Of a stretch of 64,000 nt of DNA, positions 42,165-50,831 are shown piece after piece. The stretch's first letter is position 1. The number at the start of each line of letters is the position of its first letter. Location of the stretch: positions 186,001 through 250,000 of the forward strand of contig NZ_SOAU01000001.1 of assembly GCF_004364865.1 (NCBI RefSeq), in the 5' to 3' direction. A model generated the notes under the pieces. That model was not told the origin of the DNA, searched no databases, and was given only the letters and a program-made list of their open reading frames with translations. Position numbers and translations under genes: made by a program. The stretch comes from Ilumatobacter fluminis (GTDB lineage Bacteria; Actinomycetota; Acidimicrobiia; Acidimicrobiales; Ilumatobacteraceae).

Positions 42165-42398
42165 GTGAAAACGGCGGTGTCGATTCCCGATGCACTGTTC
42201 GAGGCGGCCGACGCCTTGGCGCGCGAGCGCCGCGTCAGCCGATCAGCGCTCTACGCCGAGGCGCTGGCGATGCTCCTGGCGTCGGCCGGTGACGACGACG
42301 TCACGCGACAACTCGATGCGCTGTATGCCGATTCGTCGGTGCCGGTCGATCCGATCGTGGCGGTCGCCAACTCGACGCTCGCAGCCGAGCCGTGGTGA
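42165..42398 (+). CDS. Ribbon-helix-helix antitoxin of a MazEF-like module
   Basis: The 77-residue protein has the ribbon-helix-helix start KTAVSIPDALFEAADALARE, then RRVSRSALYAEALAMLL, which folds into a DNA-binding dimer. The C-terminus is acidic and hydrophobic for toxin contact. The GTG at 42165 is chosen from the promoter box; 19 more codons upstream are open but overlap the promoter. Its stop overlaps the start of the toxin gene. Confidence 0.85.
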   Translation: MKTAVSIPDALFEAADALARERRVSRSALYAEALAMLLASAGDDDVTRQLDALYADSSVPVDPIVAVANSTLAAEPW

Positions 42399-42739
42399 TT
42401 CGACGGGGCGATGTCTGGTGGGCCGACCTCGGCGAACCCGCCGGATCCGGCCCGGGGCGTCGGCGACCCGTGGTCGTCGTGTCGTCCGACTCGTTCAACC
42501 GGAGCCGGATCGGCACGGTGCTCGTCGCCGTGATCACCTCGAACACGGCCCTCGCCGCTGCACCCGGGAACGTCGAACTCGACCGAGGTGACGTCGGGCT
42601 CGACAACGACTCCGTCGTCAACGTGAGTCAGCTCACGACACTCGACAAGCGAACGCTCACCGATCGCTCGGGCGAGTTGTCGCTCGCGAAGCTCGACGAA
42701 CTCGACGCTGGCCTCCGCCTCGCACTCGCTCTCGACTGA
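42392..42739 (+). CDS. MazF/PemK-family toxin endoribonuclease
   Basis: The 115-residue protein follows the MazF pattern: IRRGDVWWADLGEP at the start, RRPVVVVSSDSFNRSRIGTV with the catalytic-type RPVVVVSSD segment, and LDNDSVVNVSQLTTLDK. MazF toxins cut mRNA or rRNA at short motifs. Two overlapping GTG codons (42392, 42395) are possible starts; both overlap the antitoxin stop, so the pair is translationally coupled. Cleavage specificity is unknown. Confidence 0.88.
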   Translation: MVIRRGDVWWADLGEPAGSGPGRRRPVVVVSSDSFNRSRIGTVLVAVITSNTALAAAPGNVELDRGDVGLDNDSVVNVSQLTTLDKRTLTDRSGELSLAKLDELDAGLRLALALD

Positions 42740-42759
42740 AACGCGAGTGGTGCGATCGA

Positions 42760-43416
42760 TCAGCGGCGGCGGATCATCGTGACGCCGTCGCCGATCGGCA
42801 GCATCACGGCGACCACGTCGTCGCGCTCGGCGACGCCGTCGTTGAAGGCGCGCAGCGCGACCGTCGACTCGTCCTGTGCTTCGTCGCCCACCACGGCGCC
42901 GCTCCACAGCACGTTGTCGACCACGATCACGCCACGGTCGGACAGGCGGGGGAGGAGCAGGTCGAGGTACGACTGGTAGCCCGGCTTGTCGGCGTCGACG
43001 AAGGCGAGGTCGATCGGTCGGTCGAAGTCGTACTCGGCGATGCGGTCGGCCGCCGGGCCGATCACCATCTCGATGCGATCGGTGACCCCGGCCGCGTCCC
43101 ACGCCTCGGTGGCGATGTCGAGGTACTGGTCGGTGATGTCGAAGCAGACCATCCGTCCGTGCTCGGGGAGCGCTCGTGCCATCCACAGCGCCGACATGCC
43201 GGTGAAGGTGCCCACCTCGACCACCAGCTCGGCGCCGGTGATCGCGACCATCATCTCCAGGAAGTGACCCTGATCGGGGCCGATGTTCATCCCGGCGCGG
43301 TCGGCCCAGCGCTCCTGGGTCGTGGCGGCGAGCTGCTCGCTCACCGGGTCGTGCGACGGGTTCGCGTGCCGCTGCACGTACTCGAAGACCGAATCGTCCA
43401 TCTGGATCCAACGCAT
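42760..43416 (-). CDS. Class I O-methyltransferase (CCoAMT/COMT-like)
   Basis: The 218-residue protein has SAM motif I VVEVGTFTGMSALWMARALP, a MVCFDIT acidic loop, IDLAFVDADKPGYQSYLDLL with the metal-binding-type Asp pair, and DNVLWSGAVV. This is the catechol/caffeoyl-CoA O-methyltransferase family, Mg-dependent. In bacteria substrates vary widely. Start at 43416 with an imperfect TAGCCA box 6 nt upstream. Convergent with the toxin gene, 20 bp apart. Confidence 0.85.
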   Translation of the reverse strand: MRWIQMDDSVFEYVQRHANPSHDPVSEQLAATTQERWADRAGMNIGPDQGHFLEMMVAITGAELVVEVGTFTGMSALWMARALPEHGRMVCFDITDQYLDIATEAWDAAGVTDRIEMVIGPAADRIAEYDFDRPIDLAFVDADKPGYQSYLDLLLPRLSDRGVIVVDNVLWSGAVVGDEAQDESTVALRAFNDGVAERDDVVAVMLPIGDGVTMIRRR

Positions 43417-43472
43417 GCCGACTGGCTACCACAGACAGGGCCCGGTGCCACCGGTGCGTCGAGGTCGACGCG

Positions 43473-45281
43473 TCAGGAGTTCGAGAACGTGATGCTGTCG
43501 ATCTCGATCGTGCGACCGGCCGACTCGACCGGGTCGAGGCGCAGCGCTCGGATCGTGCCCTGCCAGGTCGGGATGCCGCCGAGATCGACGACGATGTCGC
43601 GGAAGTCGTCGACGTCACGCAGTTCGAACACCGTCGACTGCGCCTCGGTCGTCTCGCCGACGCCTGCCTCGGTCCAGAACAGCTGGGCGTACTCGCCGTC
43701 GGCACCGGGCGCCTTCATGCGGATCGTCATGCGGTCGTAGACGGCGGGGAGCACGATCTCGCTCGACAGGAACCAGGGGTCGTCGCCGGTCGACTCCATC
43801 CGCAGCACACCGTCGACCGCCTCGAACGCGTCGAGGTCGTTGTCGGCGAACCAGCCTTCGGTGTCGCCATCGGTGTCGAACGTCCACGCCGGGGCGGGGA
43901 TCTCCTCCTCCACGACGGCGATCGGATAGCGCACCAGGTCGCGGTCGAGGCTGTTGCCGCCGAAGTTGAACCGCGAGATGTAGAGGTACATCTCGCCGTC
44001 GCTCGTGCCGAAGCTCGGGCTGGCGCTGTCGGGGTCGATGATCGACGGGTAGGCGTACACCAGCTCGTTCGCCGGGTCGGCGACCGCCAGACCGGACGGC
44101 AGCTCGATCAGCAACTCACGCAGCGTCCAGTCGACGAGGTTCTCGCTGGTGGCGTAGTAGACGCCCCACTCGTCGTCGTACGTGACAGTGTTCGCGCTGA
44201 TGCCGACCATCACGTAGCCGCCCAGCGCCTCGTCGTAGACGACGCTCTCCTGCACCGACCCGCCGAGTTCGGCGTCGGCCAGCGGCGCGCACTTGTCGCC
44301 GGCGGTCGCGGTCTCGGTGTACGGGTCGAGCCACTCACCCGTGAAGCCGGAGCCGTCCCAGTAGCGCCACGCCGACGGGTTGGCCAGATCGTCGGTCCGC
44401 ATGGCGCACACCCACTGGCGCTCGTCGGGCTGGTCGCTGACGTTTCCGAACAGGTAGTAGAAGCCGTCGCTGTGACGCACGACGTTGCTCGGCTGGCGGA
44501 TGCCCGACGGCACCGTGTCGTCGCGGTACGTGTAGGGGAGCGTGGCGATCATGTGGCCGGGCGGATCGGCGACCGGCGCGAAGGTGCGGCCGCCGTCGGT
44601 CGACACGACCATCACGAACGAGGTGTCGAGGCAGGGGAGTCGCTCGCCCGACGGGCACTGGTCGGGCCGGGTCGCCGGATGGGTGTCGCCGCGGTACTCG
44701 TTGTGCACGACGGCGTACACGGTGGTGCCGTCGTCGGTGTACGGCGAGCCGATCCACCACGAATCGGTGAACGTTGCCGGGTCGGGGCCGTACGGCGACG
44801 AGAGGATCGGCGCCGAACAATCGCTGACGACCTCACCGAGCGACGGGCCGACCATGGCGTACGTGTCCCAGTGGCCGATCGTGAGGTTCACCCGACCGTC
44901 GGCCGAGCGGAACGCACGCGCCGCGATGTCGGGGATGTTGGCATCCTCGCAGCGGTCGTCGGTCCAGTCGAACACGATCTCCTCCGGCCCGGTCACGACG
45001 ACGCGAGTGCGGCTCGGCGGCACGAACGGTTCGGGTTCGCTCGTCGACGGGGGCGTGGTGGCAACGGTCGATCGCACCGTGGTCGTCGGCGGCGCCGTGG
45101 TGGGCGCGGCGGTGGTCGGAGTCGTGGCGGGCTCCGTGCCGCTCGGTGACGTGGCTGGCGCCGTGGTCGCGTCGACGGTGCCCGTGGGGCCGCCGGTCTC
45201 GGCCGAGTCGTCGCCACCGGAACAGGCGGCGAGGGCGAGCGCGGACGCGACCATCAGCCCTGTCATCCGTCCGCCACGCAT
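43473..45281 (-). CDS. Secreted lipoprotein with beta-propeller-like repeats
   Basis: The protein has 602 residues. Lipobox LAAC with Cys20, then a Thr/Pro-rich linker to about 80. The mature part contains repeats resembling a five-bladed propeller of GH43/sialidase type (VQESVVYDEALGGYVMVGIS, GVYYATSENLVDWTL). The C-terminal about 150 residues look like a carbohydrate-binding jelly roll (YDRMTIRMKAPGAD, VVDLGGIPTWQGTIRALRLD). Function as a glycan-acting or glycan-binding surface protein is inferred; no catalytic residues were assigned. The start at 45281 has a TACCTT box 7 nt upstream. Confidence 0.75.
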   Translation of the reverse strand: MRGGRMTGLMVASALALAACSGGDDSAETGGPTGTVDATTAPATSPSGTEPATTPTTAAPTTAPPTTTVRSTVATTPPSTSEPEPFVPPSRTRVVVTGPEEIVFDWTDDRCEDANIPDIAARAFRSADGRVNLTIGHWDTYAMVGPSLGEVVSDCSAPILSSPYGPDPATFTDSWWIGSPYTDDGTTVYAVVHNEYRGDTHPATRPDQCPSGERLPCLDTSFVMVVSTDGGRTFAPVADPPGHMIATLPYTYRDDTVPSGIRQPSNVVRHSDGFYYLFGNVSDQPDERQWVCAMRTDDLANPSAWRYWDGSGFTGEWLDPYTETATAGDKCAPLADAELGGSVQESVVYDEALGGYVMVGISANTVTYDDEWGVYYATSENLVDWTLRELLIELPSGLAVADPANELVYAYPSIIDPDSASPSFGTSDGEMYLYISRFNFGGNSLDRDLVRYPIAVVEEEIPAPAWTFDTDGDTEGWFADNDLDAFEAVDGVLRMESTGDDPWFLSSEIVLPAVYDRMTIRMKAPGADGEYAQLFWTEAGVGETTEAQSTVFELRDVDDFRDIVVDLGGIPTWQGTIRALRLDPVESAGRTIEIDSITFSNS

Positions 45282-45288
45282 GGAGAAG

Positions 45289-45294
45289 AAGGTA
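45289..45294 (-). promoter_or_regulatory. TACCTT -10 box of the lipoprotein gene
   Basis: Minus-strand box ending 7 nt before the start at 45281. Confidence 0.4.
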
Positions 45295-45354
45295 GCGCGC
45301 TCGGCCCGACGGCTTTCCCGAAATGCGGCCGGGCTCATCCGTCGTGGCCGCCAT

Positions 45355-45360
45355 TACACT
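45355..45360 (+). promoter_or_regulatory. TACACT -10 box of the ABC importer operon
   Basis: About 37 nt before the ATG at 45398, leaving a leader with GGGAGG. Confidence 0.45.
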
Positions 45361-45397
45361 CCGGCACTTCACGATTGGGCCGATTTAGGGAGGAACC

Positions 45398-46363
45398 ATG
45401 AAGGCACGATCATTGGCAGCAGGCGTGTTGGCGCTGTCGCTCGTGGCCGCAGCATGCGGTGACGACGACGACACGACCGCCGACGACACCGTCGACACGG
45501 CGGCACCGGAACCCGCCGAGGAGCCGAGCGAAGAACCCGCCGAGGAACCCGCCGAGGAGCCGTCCACCGAGACGACCACGGCCACCACCGAGGCAGCCGG
45601 CGAGTGCAACCCGCTTCCGCTCGTGCAGGAAGGCATGCTCACCGTCGCGACCGGCGAGACCGTGTTCCCGCCGTGGATGGGCGCCGGCGAGGACGACTTC
45701 GACGACCCGAGCACCGGCACCGGCTACGAGGGTGCCCTCGTGTTCGCGCTCGCCGAGGAGATGGGCTTCACCGCCGACCAGGTCACCTTCGTGCGCACCG
45801 GCTTCGACGAGGTCATCGCCCCGGGTTCGAAGGACTGGGACTTCAACATCCAGCAGTACTCGATCACCCCCGAGCGTGACGAGGTCGTCGACTTCTCCGA
45901 TGGCTACTACACCGTCGACCAGGCCATCATCGGCGCCGCCGACTCGCCGGCAGCGTCGGCGACGAGCATCGCCGACCTGAAGCCGCTGCGCATCGGCGCC
46001 GCGATCGGCACGACCAGCCTCGACTACGCCGAGGCGATCATCGATCCCGACGGCGAGGTCCAGGTGTACGACGACAACTCGGCCGCAAAGGCCGCGTTCG
46101 ACGCCGGCCAGGTCGACGCGATCGTGTTCGACCTGCCGACCGCTTACTACATCACCGCCGTCGAGATCACCGACGCTTCGATCATCGGCATCCTGCCCGA
46201 GGGCGACGCGCCCGACGAACTGGGCATGTTGTTCGAAGACGGCAACCCGCTCGTGCCGTGCGTGAACGCGGCACTGCAGACGCTGAGCGACAACGGCACC
46301 CTCGAGGCGCTCGAGCAGGAATGGCTCGCCGCCGGCGGCGACATCCCGGTCTTCGACAGCTGA
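45398..46363 (+). CDS. ABC transporter substrate-binding lipoprotein, polar amino acid type
   Basis: The protein has 321 residues. Lipobox AAAC (Cys20), an acidic Glu/Pro repeat linker (EEPSEEPAEEPAEEPS), then a two-lobe binding fold of family 3: LTVATGETVFPPWMG, GYEGALVFALAEEMGF, DWDFNIQQYSITPERDEVVD and LRIGAAIGTTSLDYAE. It captures a polar amino acid outside the cell and passes it to the permease. The ligand cannot be read. First gene of a three-gene operon; GGGAGG precedes the ATG. Confidence 0.9.
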   Translation: MKARSLAAGVLALSLVAAACGDDDDTTADDTVDTAAPEPAEEPSEEPAEEPAEEPSTETTTATTEAAGECNPLPLVQEGMLTVATGETVFPPWMGAGEDDFDDPSTGTGYEGALVFALAEEMGFTADQVTFVRTGFDEVIAPGSKDWDFNIQQYSITPERDEVVDFSDGYYTVDQAIIGAADSPAASATSIADLKPLRIGAAIGTTSLDYAEAIIDPDGEVQVYDDNSAAKAAFDAGQVDAIVFDLPTAYYITAVEITDASIIGILPEGDAPDELGMLFEDGNPLVPCVNAALQTLSDNGTLEALEQEWLAAGGDIPVFDS

Positions 46364-46404
46364 TCGACCGGTAACCCAGATACACCGAACATGAGGACGA
46401 CGCG

Positions 46405-47289
46405 GTGAGCGCACCCGAACCGCAGCCCGGCGGGCTGCCGGGTGGGCTCCCGCGTCGTCGCTCGTTCTTCGAGAACACCGCCGACATGCTGCGCCAGGAA
46501 GGCGCGCGCGCCGGCATCGTTGCCGTCATCTCGACGGTCGTCTTCTTCGGCGGCGGCTTCCTGCTCGTCGTCAACAGCCCGAACTGGCCGCGTGTCCGCG
46601 ACCAGTTCTTCAACCCGGACGACTTCCGGGAGAGCTGGCCGCTCGTCCTCGACGGCTTCTGGCTCAACATCGAGCTGTTCATCTACTCGATGCTCACGAT
46701 CCCGTTCGTGGCCCTGCTCATCGCCGTGATGCGCAGCCTCCGCGGACCTGCCTTCTTCCCGATCCGGCTCCTGGCCGTGATCTTCACCGACGTCTTCCGC
46801 GGCATCCCCCTCATCCTGCTGATCCTGCTGCTCGGCTTCGGCGTGCCGGCGCTCGACATCGACGGGCTGCCGAACAGCTCCACCTTCTGGGGCATGGTCG
46901 CCCTCGTGCTCAGCTACTCGGCGTACACCGCCGAGATCTATCGCTCCGGCATCGACGCCGTGCCCGAGAGCCAGCGTTCGTCGGCCCGCGCGCTCGGCCT
47001 CACCCAGTGGCAGTCGCTGCGCCATGCGATCCTGCCGCAGGCGATCCGCAACGTGGTGCCCGCCCTGATGAACACCGTCGTCTCGCTCCAGAAAGACGTC
47101 GCCCTGATCGCCGTGCTGGGTGTCCGCGACGCCGTGCGCGAGGCGCAGATCTACACGACCCGCACGTTCAACTACACGTCGTACGTCGTGGCGGCCGTGC
47201 TGTTCCTCGCGATCAGCATCCCGCTCACCCGCTTCGTCGACTGGTATGTCGCCCGAGACCGAGCCCGCCGTTCCCAGACCCTGGTGTGA
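46405..47289 (+). CDS. ABC transporter permease, polar amino acid type (HisM/GlnP family)
   Basis: The 294-residue membrane protein has about six helices. The EAA loop that contacts the ATPase is SSARALGLTQWQSLRHAILP. The family-specific segment DVFRGIPLILLILLLGFGVP lies in the middle. Only one permease gene is present, so it should work as a homodimer. GTG start with GAGG upstream; 41 bp after the binding protein gene. Confidence 0.9.
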   Translation: MSAPEPQPGGLPGGLPRRRSFFENTADMLRQEGARAGIVAVISTVVFFGGGFLLVVNSPNWPRVRDQFFNPDDFRESWPLVLDGFWLNIELFIYSMLTIPFVALLIAVMRSLRGPAFFPIRLLAVIFTDVFRGIPLILLILLLGFGVPALDIDGLPNSSTFWGMVALVLSYSAYTAEIYRSGIDAVPESQRSSARALGLTQWQSLRHAILPQAIRNVVPALMNTVVSLQKDVALIAVLGVRDAVREAQIYTTRTFNYTSYVVAAVLFLAISIPLTRFVDWYVARDRARRSQTLV

Positions 47290-47313
47290 TGAGCTCGACG
47301 TGATGGAGGAACG

Positions 47314-48060
47314 ATGACGGCCAAGCTCGAGATCCGAGACGTGCACAAGTCGTACGGCGACAAGGTCGTGCTGGCCGGCATGTCGTTCGACGTCGAGGAG
47401 CACGAGGTCGTCTGCCTGATCGGCCCGTCCGGATCCGGCAAGTCGACCCTCCTGCGCTGCATCGACCTGCTCGACCCGCTCGACTCCGGCTCGATCCATC
47501 TCGACGGCGTCGACATCACCGCCAAGAACACCGACGCCAACGCGGTGCGCCGTCGCGTCGGCATCGTGTTCCAGTCGTACAACCTGTTCCCGCACATGTC
47601 GGTGCTCGACAACTGCACCCTCGGCCCGCGCCGTGCGCTCGGCGTCGACCGCAAGACCGCCGAGGCCAAGGCGCGGGAGTTGCTCGAACGGTTCGGGCTC
47701 GGGGAGAAGGTCGAGGAATACCCGAACCGCATCTCCGGCGGACAGAACCAGCGTGCCGCCATCGTGCGTGCCCTGATGGCCGACCCCGAGATCCTGCTGC
47801 TCGACGAGGTCACCTCGGCGCTCGACCCCGAACTGGTCGGTGAGGTGCTCGGCGTCATCCGCGAGCTGGCCGGCCGCGGCATGACGATGCTGCTCGCCAC
47901 CCACGAGATGGGCTTCGCCCGCGACGTCGCCGACCGGGTCTGCTTCCTCCACGAAGGTCGCGTCCTCGAAGACGCCGCACCGAACGATCTGTTCGGCTCG
48001 CCCGAACACGAACGCACCGCCCAGTTCCTCCGCCGAGTGAGAGAAGCCGGCCGCATCTGA
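47314..48060 (+). CDS. ABC transporter ATP-binding protein, polar amino acid type (GlnQ family)
   Basis: The 248-residue ATPase has Walker A GPSGSGKSTLLR, the Q-loop in VFQSYNLFPHMSV, the signature ISGGQNQRAAIVRAL, Walker B EILLLDEVTSALDPE and the H-loop in LLATHEMGFA. It powers import by the preceding permease. Gene spacing is 24 bp with GGAGG before the ATG. A hairpin begins at its stop codon. Confidence 0.92.
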   Translation: MTAKLEIRDVHKSYGDKVVLAGMSFDVEEHEVVCLIGPSGSGKSTLLRCIDLLDPLDSGSIHLDGVDITAKNTDANAVRRRVGIVFQSYNLFPHMSVLDNCTLGPRRALGVDRKTAEAKARELLERFGLGEKVEEYPNRISGGQNQRAAIVRALMADPEILLLDEVTSALDPELVGEVLGVIRELAGRGMTMLLATHEMGFARDVADRVCFLHEGRVLEDAAPNDLFGSPEHERTAQFLRRVREAGRI

Positions 48061-48127
48061 ACAGAAGGGGTCATGACCAGATGGGGTCAGGGCGTGGAAG
48101 GTCAGAAGGTGCCTGACCCCTTCTGTT
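48060..48127. repeat. Inverted repeat at the end of the ABC importer operon
   Basis: Arms 48060-48073 (AACAGAAGGGGTCA) and 48114-48127 are perfectly complementary. Inside, GGGGTCAGG (48083-48091) can alternatively pair with CCTGACCCC (48112-48120). The right side shares AAGGTGCCTGACCCC with the element at 58475-58548. The left arm starts on the last base of the stop codon. A terminator or 3'-end stabiliser is likely. Confidence 0.75.
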
Positions 48128-48139
48128 CCCGCTGTCGCT

Positions 48140-48145
48140 TACAGT
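48140..48145 (+). promoter_or_regulatory. TACAGT -10 box of the glgM gene
   Basis: Ends 7 nt before the GTG at 48153. Confidence 0.5.
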
Positions 48146-48152
48146 TCAGGAC

Positions 48153-49307
48153 GTGCGCGTTGGGATCTTGACTCGGGAGTATCCGCCGGACGTCTACGGG
48201 GGAGCGGGTGTTCACGTCGACTTCCTCGTCCGTGAGCTGACCAAGCTCGTCGACGTCGACGTCCACTGCATGGGCGAGCCGCGCGACGGTGCCACCGCCC
48301 ACTCCGAGCACGAACCCTTCCTCGCCGACGCCAACGCCGCGCTGCGCACCCTGGCCGCCGACCTCGGCATGGCCGACCGGACCGCCGGCTGCGATCTCGT
48401 CCACTCCCACACCTGGTACGCCAACATGGGCGGCCACTGGTCGAAGCTGCTGCACGACATCCCGCACGTCGTCACCTCACACTCGCTCGAACCGCAGCGA
48501 CCGTGGAAGGCCGAGCAACTGGGCGGCGGTTACGCCGTCAGCTCGTGGGCCGAGCAGACCGCCTACGAGGCGGCCGATGCGGTGATCGCCGTCAGCCACG
48601 GATCGAAGCGCGACGTCATGGCGTCGTACCCGCAGCTCGACGAGGCGAAGGTGCACGTGGTGCACAACGGCATCGACACCGAGTTCTACCGACCCGACCC
48701 CGACACCGCCGTGCTCGAACGACTGGGCGTCGACCTCGACCGACCGTCGGTCGTGTTCGTCGGTCGCATCACCCGCCAGAAGGGTGTGCCGCACCTGCTG
48801 CGCGCTGCGCTCCAACTCGACGAGTCGGCGCAGCTGGTGCTCCTCGCCGGCGCCGCCGACACGCCGGAGCTGAAGGCGGAGACCGACGCGGCGATCGCCG
48901 ACCTGAGAGCGGCTCGTGACGGTGTGTTCCTCGTGTCGGAGATGCTGCCGCGCGACGAGGTCCGCCAGGTGCTCACTCACGGCACCGTCTTCGTGTGCCC
49001 GTCGGTGTACGAACCGCTCGGCATCGTGAACCTCGAGGCGATGGCATGCGAGACGGCGGTCGTCGCCAGTGACGTCGGTGGCATTCCCGAGGTGGTGGCC
49101 GACGGCGACACCGGCACCCTCGTCCACTACGACGCCGACGACACCGAGGGCTTCGAGCGCGACCTCGCCGAGGCGATCGACGCCGTGATCCTCGACCCGT
49201 CCCGTGCCGACGCGATGGGCAAGGCCGGCCGCACCCGAGCCGTCGACCAGTTCGGCTGGGACGCCGCCGCCCGCAAGACCGTCGACATCTACCAGTCGCT
49301 CTTGTAG
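48153..49307 (+). CDS. glgM: Alpha-maltose-1-phosphate synthase (GT4 glycosyltransferase), GlgM
   Basis: A 384-residue GT4 enzyme. It begins MRVGILTREYPPDVYGGAGV and has HSHTWY, TSHSLEPQRPWKAEQLGGGY, FVGRITRQKGVPHLLRAAL and VYEPLGIVNLEAMAC, with the catalytic-type Glu pair. The length (384) and the motifs match mycobacterial GlgM (Rv1212c, about 387 residues), which joins ADP-glucose to glucose-1-phosphate to make maltose-1-phosphate for alpha-glucan synthesis. A GlgC partner is not in the window. It was formerly annotated as glycogen synthase. Confidence 0.92.
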   Translation: MRVGILTREYPPDVYGGAGVHVDFLVRELTKLVDVDVHCMGEPRDGATAHSEHEPFLADANAALRTLAADLGMADRTAGCDLVHSHTWYANMGGHWSKLLHDIPHVVTSHSLEPQRPWKAEQLGGGYAVSSWAEQTAYEAADAVIAVSHGSKRDVMASYPQLDEAKVHVVHNGIDTEFYRPDPDTAVLERLGVDLDRPSVVFVGRITRQKGVPHLLRAALQLDESAQLVLLAGAADTPELKAETDAAIADLRAARDGVFLVSEMLPRDEVRQVLTHGTVFVCPSVYEPLGIVNLEAMACETAVVASDVGGIPEVVADGDTGTLVHYDADDTEGFERDLAEAIDAVILDPSRADAMGKAGRTRAVDQFGWDAAARKTVDIYQSLL

Positions 49308-49311
49308 CCAA

Positions 49312-49453
49312 GTCGGTTGATGTCCAACCGTCGGATGAGGTCAGACCCCAACCGACGAACCGCCAACCGTCGGATGAGGTCAGACCCCAACCGACGACGC
49401 AACGGCCGGATCGACCATCATGGTTCGTCGGTTGGGGTCTGACCTCATCCGAC
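49312..49453. repeat. Cluster of 27-nt palindromic elements after glgM
   Basis: A degenerate copy with a central deletion (49312-49329) is followed by two direct copies (49330-49356 and 49369-49395, 39 nt apart) and one inverted copy (49427-49453). The second direct copy and the inverted copy are perfectly complementary. The cluster starts 4 nt after the glgM stop and resembles the cluster at 56657-56783, including a shared spacer of the type GAACCGCCAACC. Confidence 0.9.
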
Positions 49454-49573
49454 CTTCCCCTCGAGACCTTCACGAGACCTGAACGCTGCTGTCGTTGACA
49501 CGGGCGTTATGGGTCTGGAAGGGTGGCCGTTGCGCCCACAGCGGGGGTGCAACAGCGGAATCGAGGTACGGGT

Positions 49574-49879
49574 TTGGACAGCGGGCAGCCGTCCCACGCG
49601 CAGTGGGCGGCAGCGCAGGGTGACGTGTTCACCGCAGCGGACGGGATGGAGGTCACGCTCCGACGCGTCTCCGACCCCACGCCGCAAGGCCCGTTCGAGT
49701 CGTACTCGCTGCTGTTCGACATCGCCGCCACGACCGAGCCGACGCAGGGCAACCTGACCCTCACGCACCCGACGCTCGGCACCGTCGAACTCTTCGTCGT
49801 CGCGATCGGATCCGACGACGGCGGCTCCACCTACGAGGCGATCATCAGCGCTCGCCGCGACGAGACGGCCGACGGATGA
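49574..49879 (+). CDS. DUF6916-like protein, first gene of the tail-collar operon
   Basis: A 101-residue protein beginning at TTG 49574, with GAGG 7 nt upstream. It has the DUF6916 look: QPSHAQWAAAQGDVFTAADG, then LTLTHPTLGTVELFVVAIGS. GTG 49523 would give 17 extra residues. Function unknown; the family often neighbours tail-collar proteins in actinobacteria and other groups. The stop overlaps the next start (ATGA). Confidence 0.65.
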   Translation: MDSGQPSHAQWAAAQGDVFTAADGMEVTLRRVSDPTPQGPFESYSLLFDIAATTEPTQGNLTLTHPTLGTVELFVVAIGSDDGGSTYEAIISARRDETADG

Positions 49880-50385
49880 CCTCGCCGACCGCCACTGCGT
49901 CGGTCTCCGTCCGACCGGCCGAAACGGCCGACGAGGAACTGCGACGGTCGTGGTTCGCCGAGACGAAACGAGCCGAGTTCGCACCGCTCGGGCTGCCCGA
50001 GCCGACCCTGGCCGACCTGTGCGACCAGCAGTACGACGCCCGCGTCGCCGGCTACGGGCACCAGTTCCCCGCGGCGGAACACCTCGTCATCGAACTCGAG
50101 GGTGAACCGGTCGGGGCGCTGATCGTCGACGGCCTGCACGATGCCCCCACCATCGTGGTCGTCGACATCGTGATCGCCGAACAGCATCGCCACCGTGGCA
50201 TCGGTCGCAGAGTACTGGCCGAGGTCGTCGACACAGCCGACCGACGTGGCACCGACGTCGAACTCACCGTCGCGCACGGCAACCCGGCGCGCCGCCTCTA
50301 CGACCGGCTCGGATTCCGGGCCATCGCCACCACCGAACTCCACGAACGTCTGCGTCGCCCACCGGCGAGGAAGGACACCACATGA
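49876..50385 (+). CDS. GNAT-family N-acetyltransferase
   Basis: A 169-residue protein with the acetyl-CoA loop region HRHRGIGRRVLAEVVDTADR and the C-terminal NPARRLYDRLGFRAI. GNAT enzymes acetylate amines of small molecules or proteins. In this operon the acceptor could be one of the neighbouring collar or surface proteins, or an N-terminus; that is only position-based inference. Overlaps both neighbours by 4 nt. Confidence 0.88.
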   Translation: MTSPTATASVSVRPAETADEELRRSWFAETKRAEFAPLGLPEPTLADLCDQQYDARVAGYGHQFPAAEHLVIELEGEPVGALIVDGLHDAPTIVVVDIVIAEQHRHRGIGRRVLAEVVDTADRRGTDVELTVAHGNPARRLYDRLGFRAIATTELHERLRRPPARKDTT

Positions 50386-50831
50386 ACCGCACGATCGCGC
50401 CCGCCGTCGGGCGCCGTGAACTCCTGATCGGGGGCGTCGCCGCTGCTGCCGCTGCGACCGTCGCCGGTCCGGGGCTCGGGTTGATCCCGAATCCGCTGGG
50501 CTCCGGAACGAGCGACGTGTTCGATCGAGCTGCCCTCACGGAGCACATCGGCGAGACCTTCCGCATCACGGCCGGCCCGCTCGCCGGCGCCACTCTGCAG
50601 CTGGTCGAGGTGCTCGATCTTCCGGCCGGCATGGTCGACCCGGCACGACAGTTCGTCGCCCGCTTCTCGAGCGACGCCACCGACCTGCCCGCCGCCACCT
50701 ACGACCTGCGATCCGGGGCGTTCGGGCGGATCCCGCTCTTCGTCACCCCGGCCGGCGGCGCCGTCGGACGGTCGCTGTACGAGGTGATGGTGAACCGATG
50801 GACACCCGTCGATGAAGGGAGCACGCCATGA
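50382..50831 (+). CDS. Tat-exported DUF6916-like protein
   Basis: The 149-residue protein has a twin-arginine-type signal, GRRELLIGGVAAAAAATVAG (Arg11-Arg12), then a domain with FRITAGPLAGATLQLVEVLD and YDLRSGAFGRIPLFVTPAGG that parallels the first gene of the operon. A cytoplasmic copy and an exported copy in one operon is unusual. Export in folded form is predicted. It overlaps the GNAT gene and the first collar gene by 4 nt each. Confidence 0.78.
   Translation: MNRTIAPAVGRRELLIGGVAAAAAATVAGPGLGLIPNPLGSGTSDVFDRAALTEHIGETFRITAGPLAGATLQLVEVLDLPAGMVDPARQFVARFSSDATDLPAATYDLRSGAFGRIPLFVTPAGGAVGRSLYEVMVNRWTPVDEGSTP

Noticed and set aside
49495-49513. TTGACA followed by TTATGG as a promoter of the tail-collar operon
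   Set aside because: The hexamers are only 7 nt apart, far from the 16-18 nt needed; no good -10 box was found, so the promoter remains unassigned.
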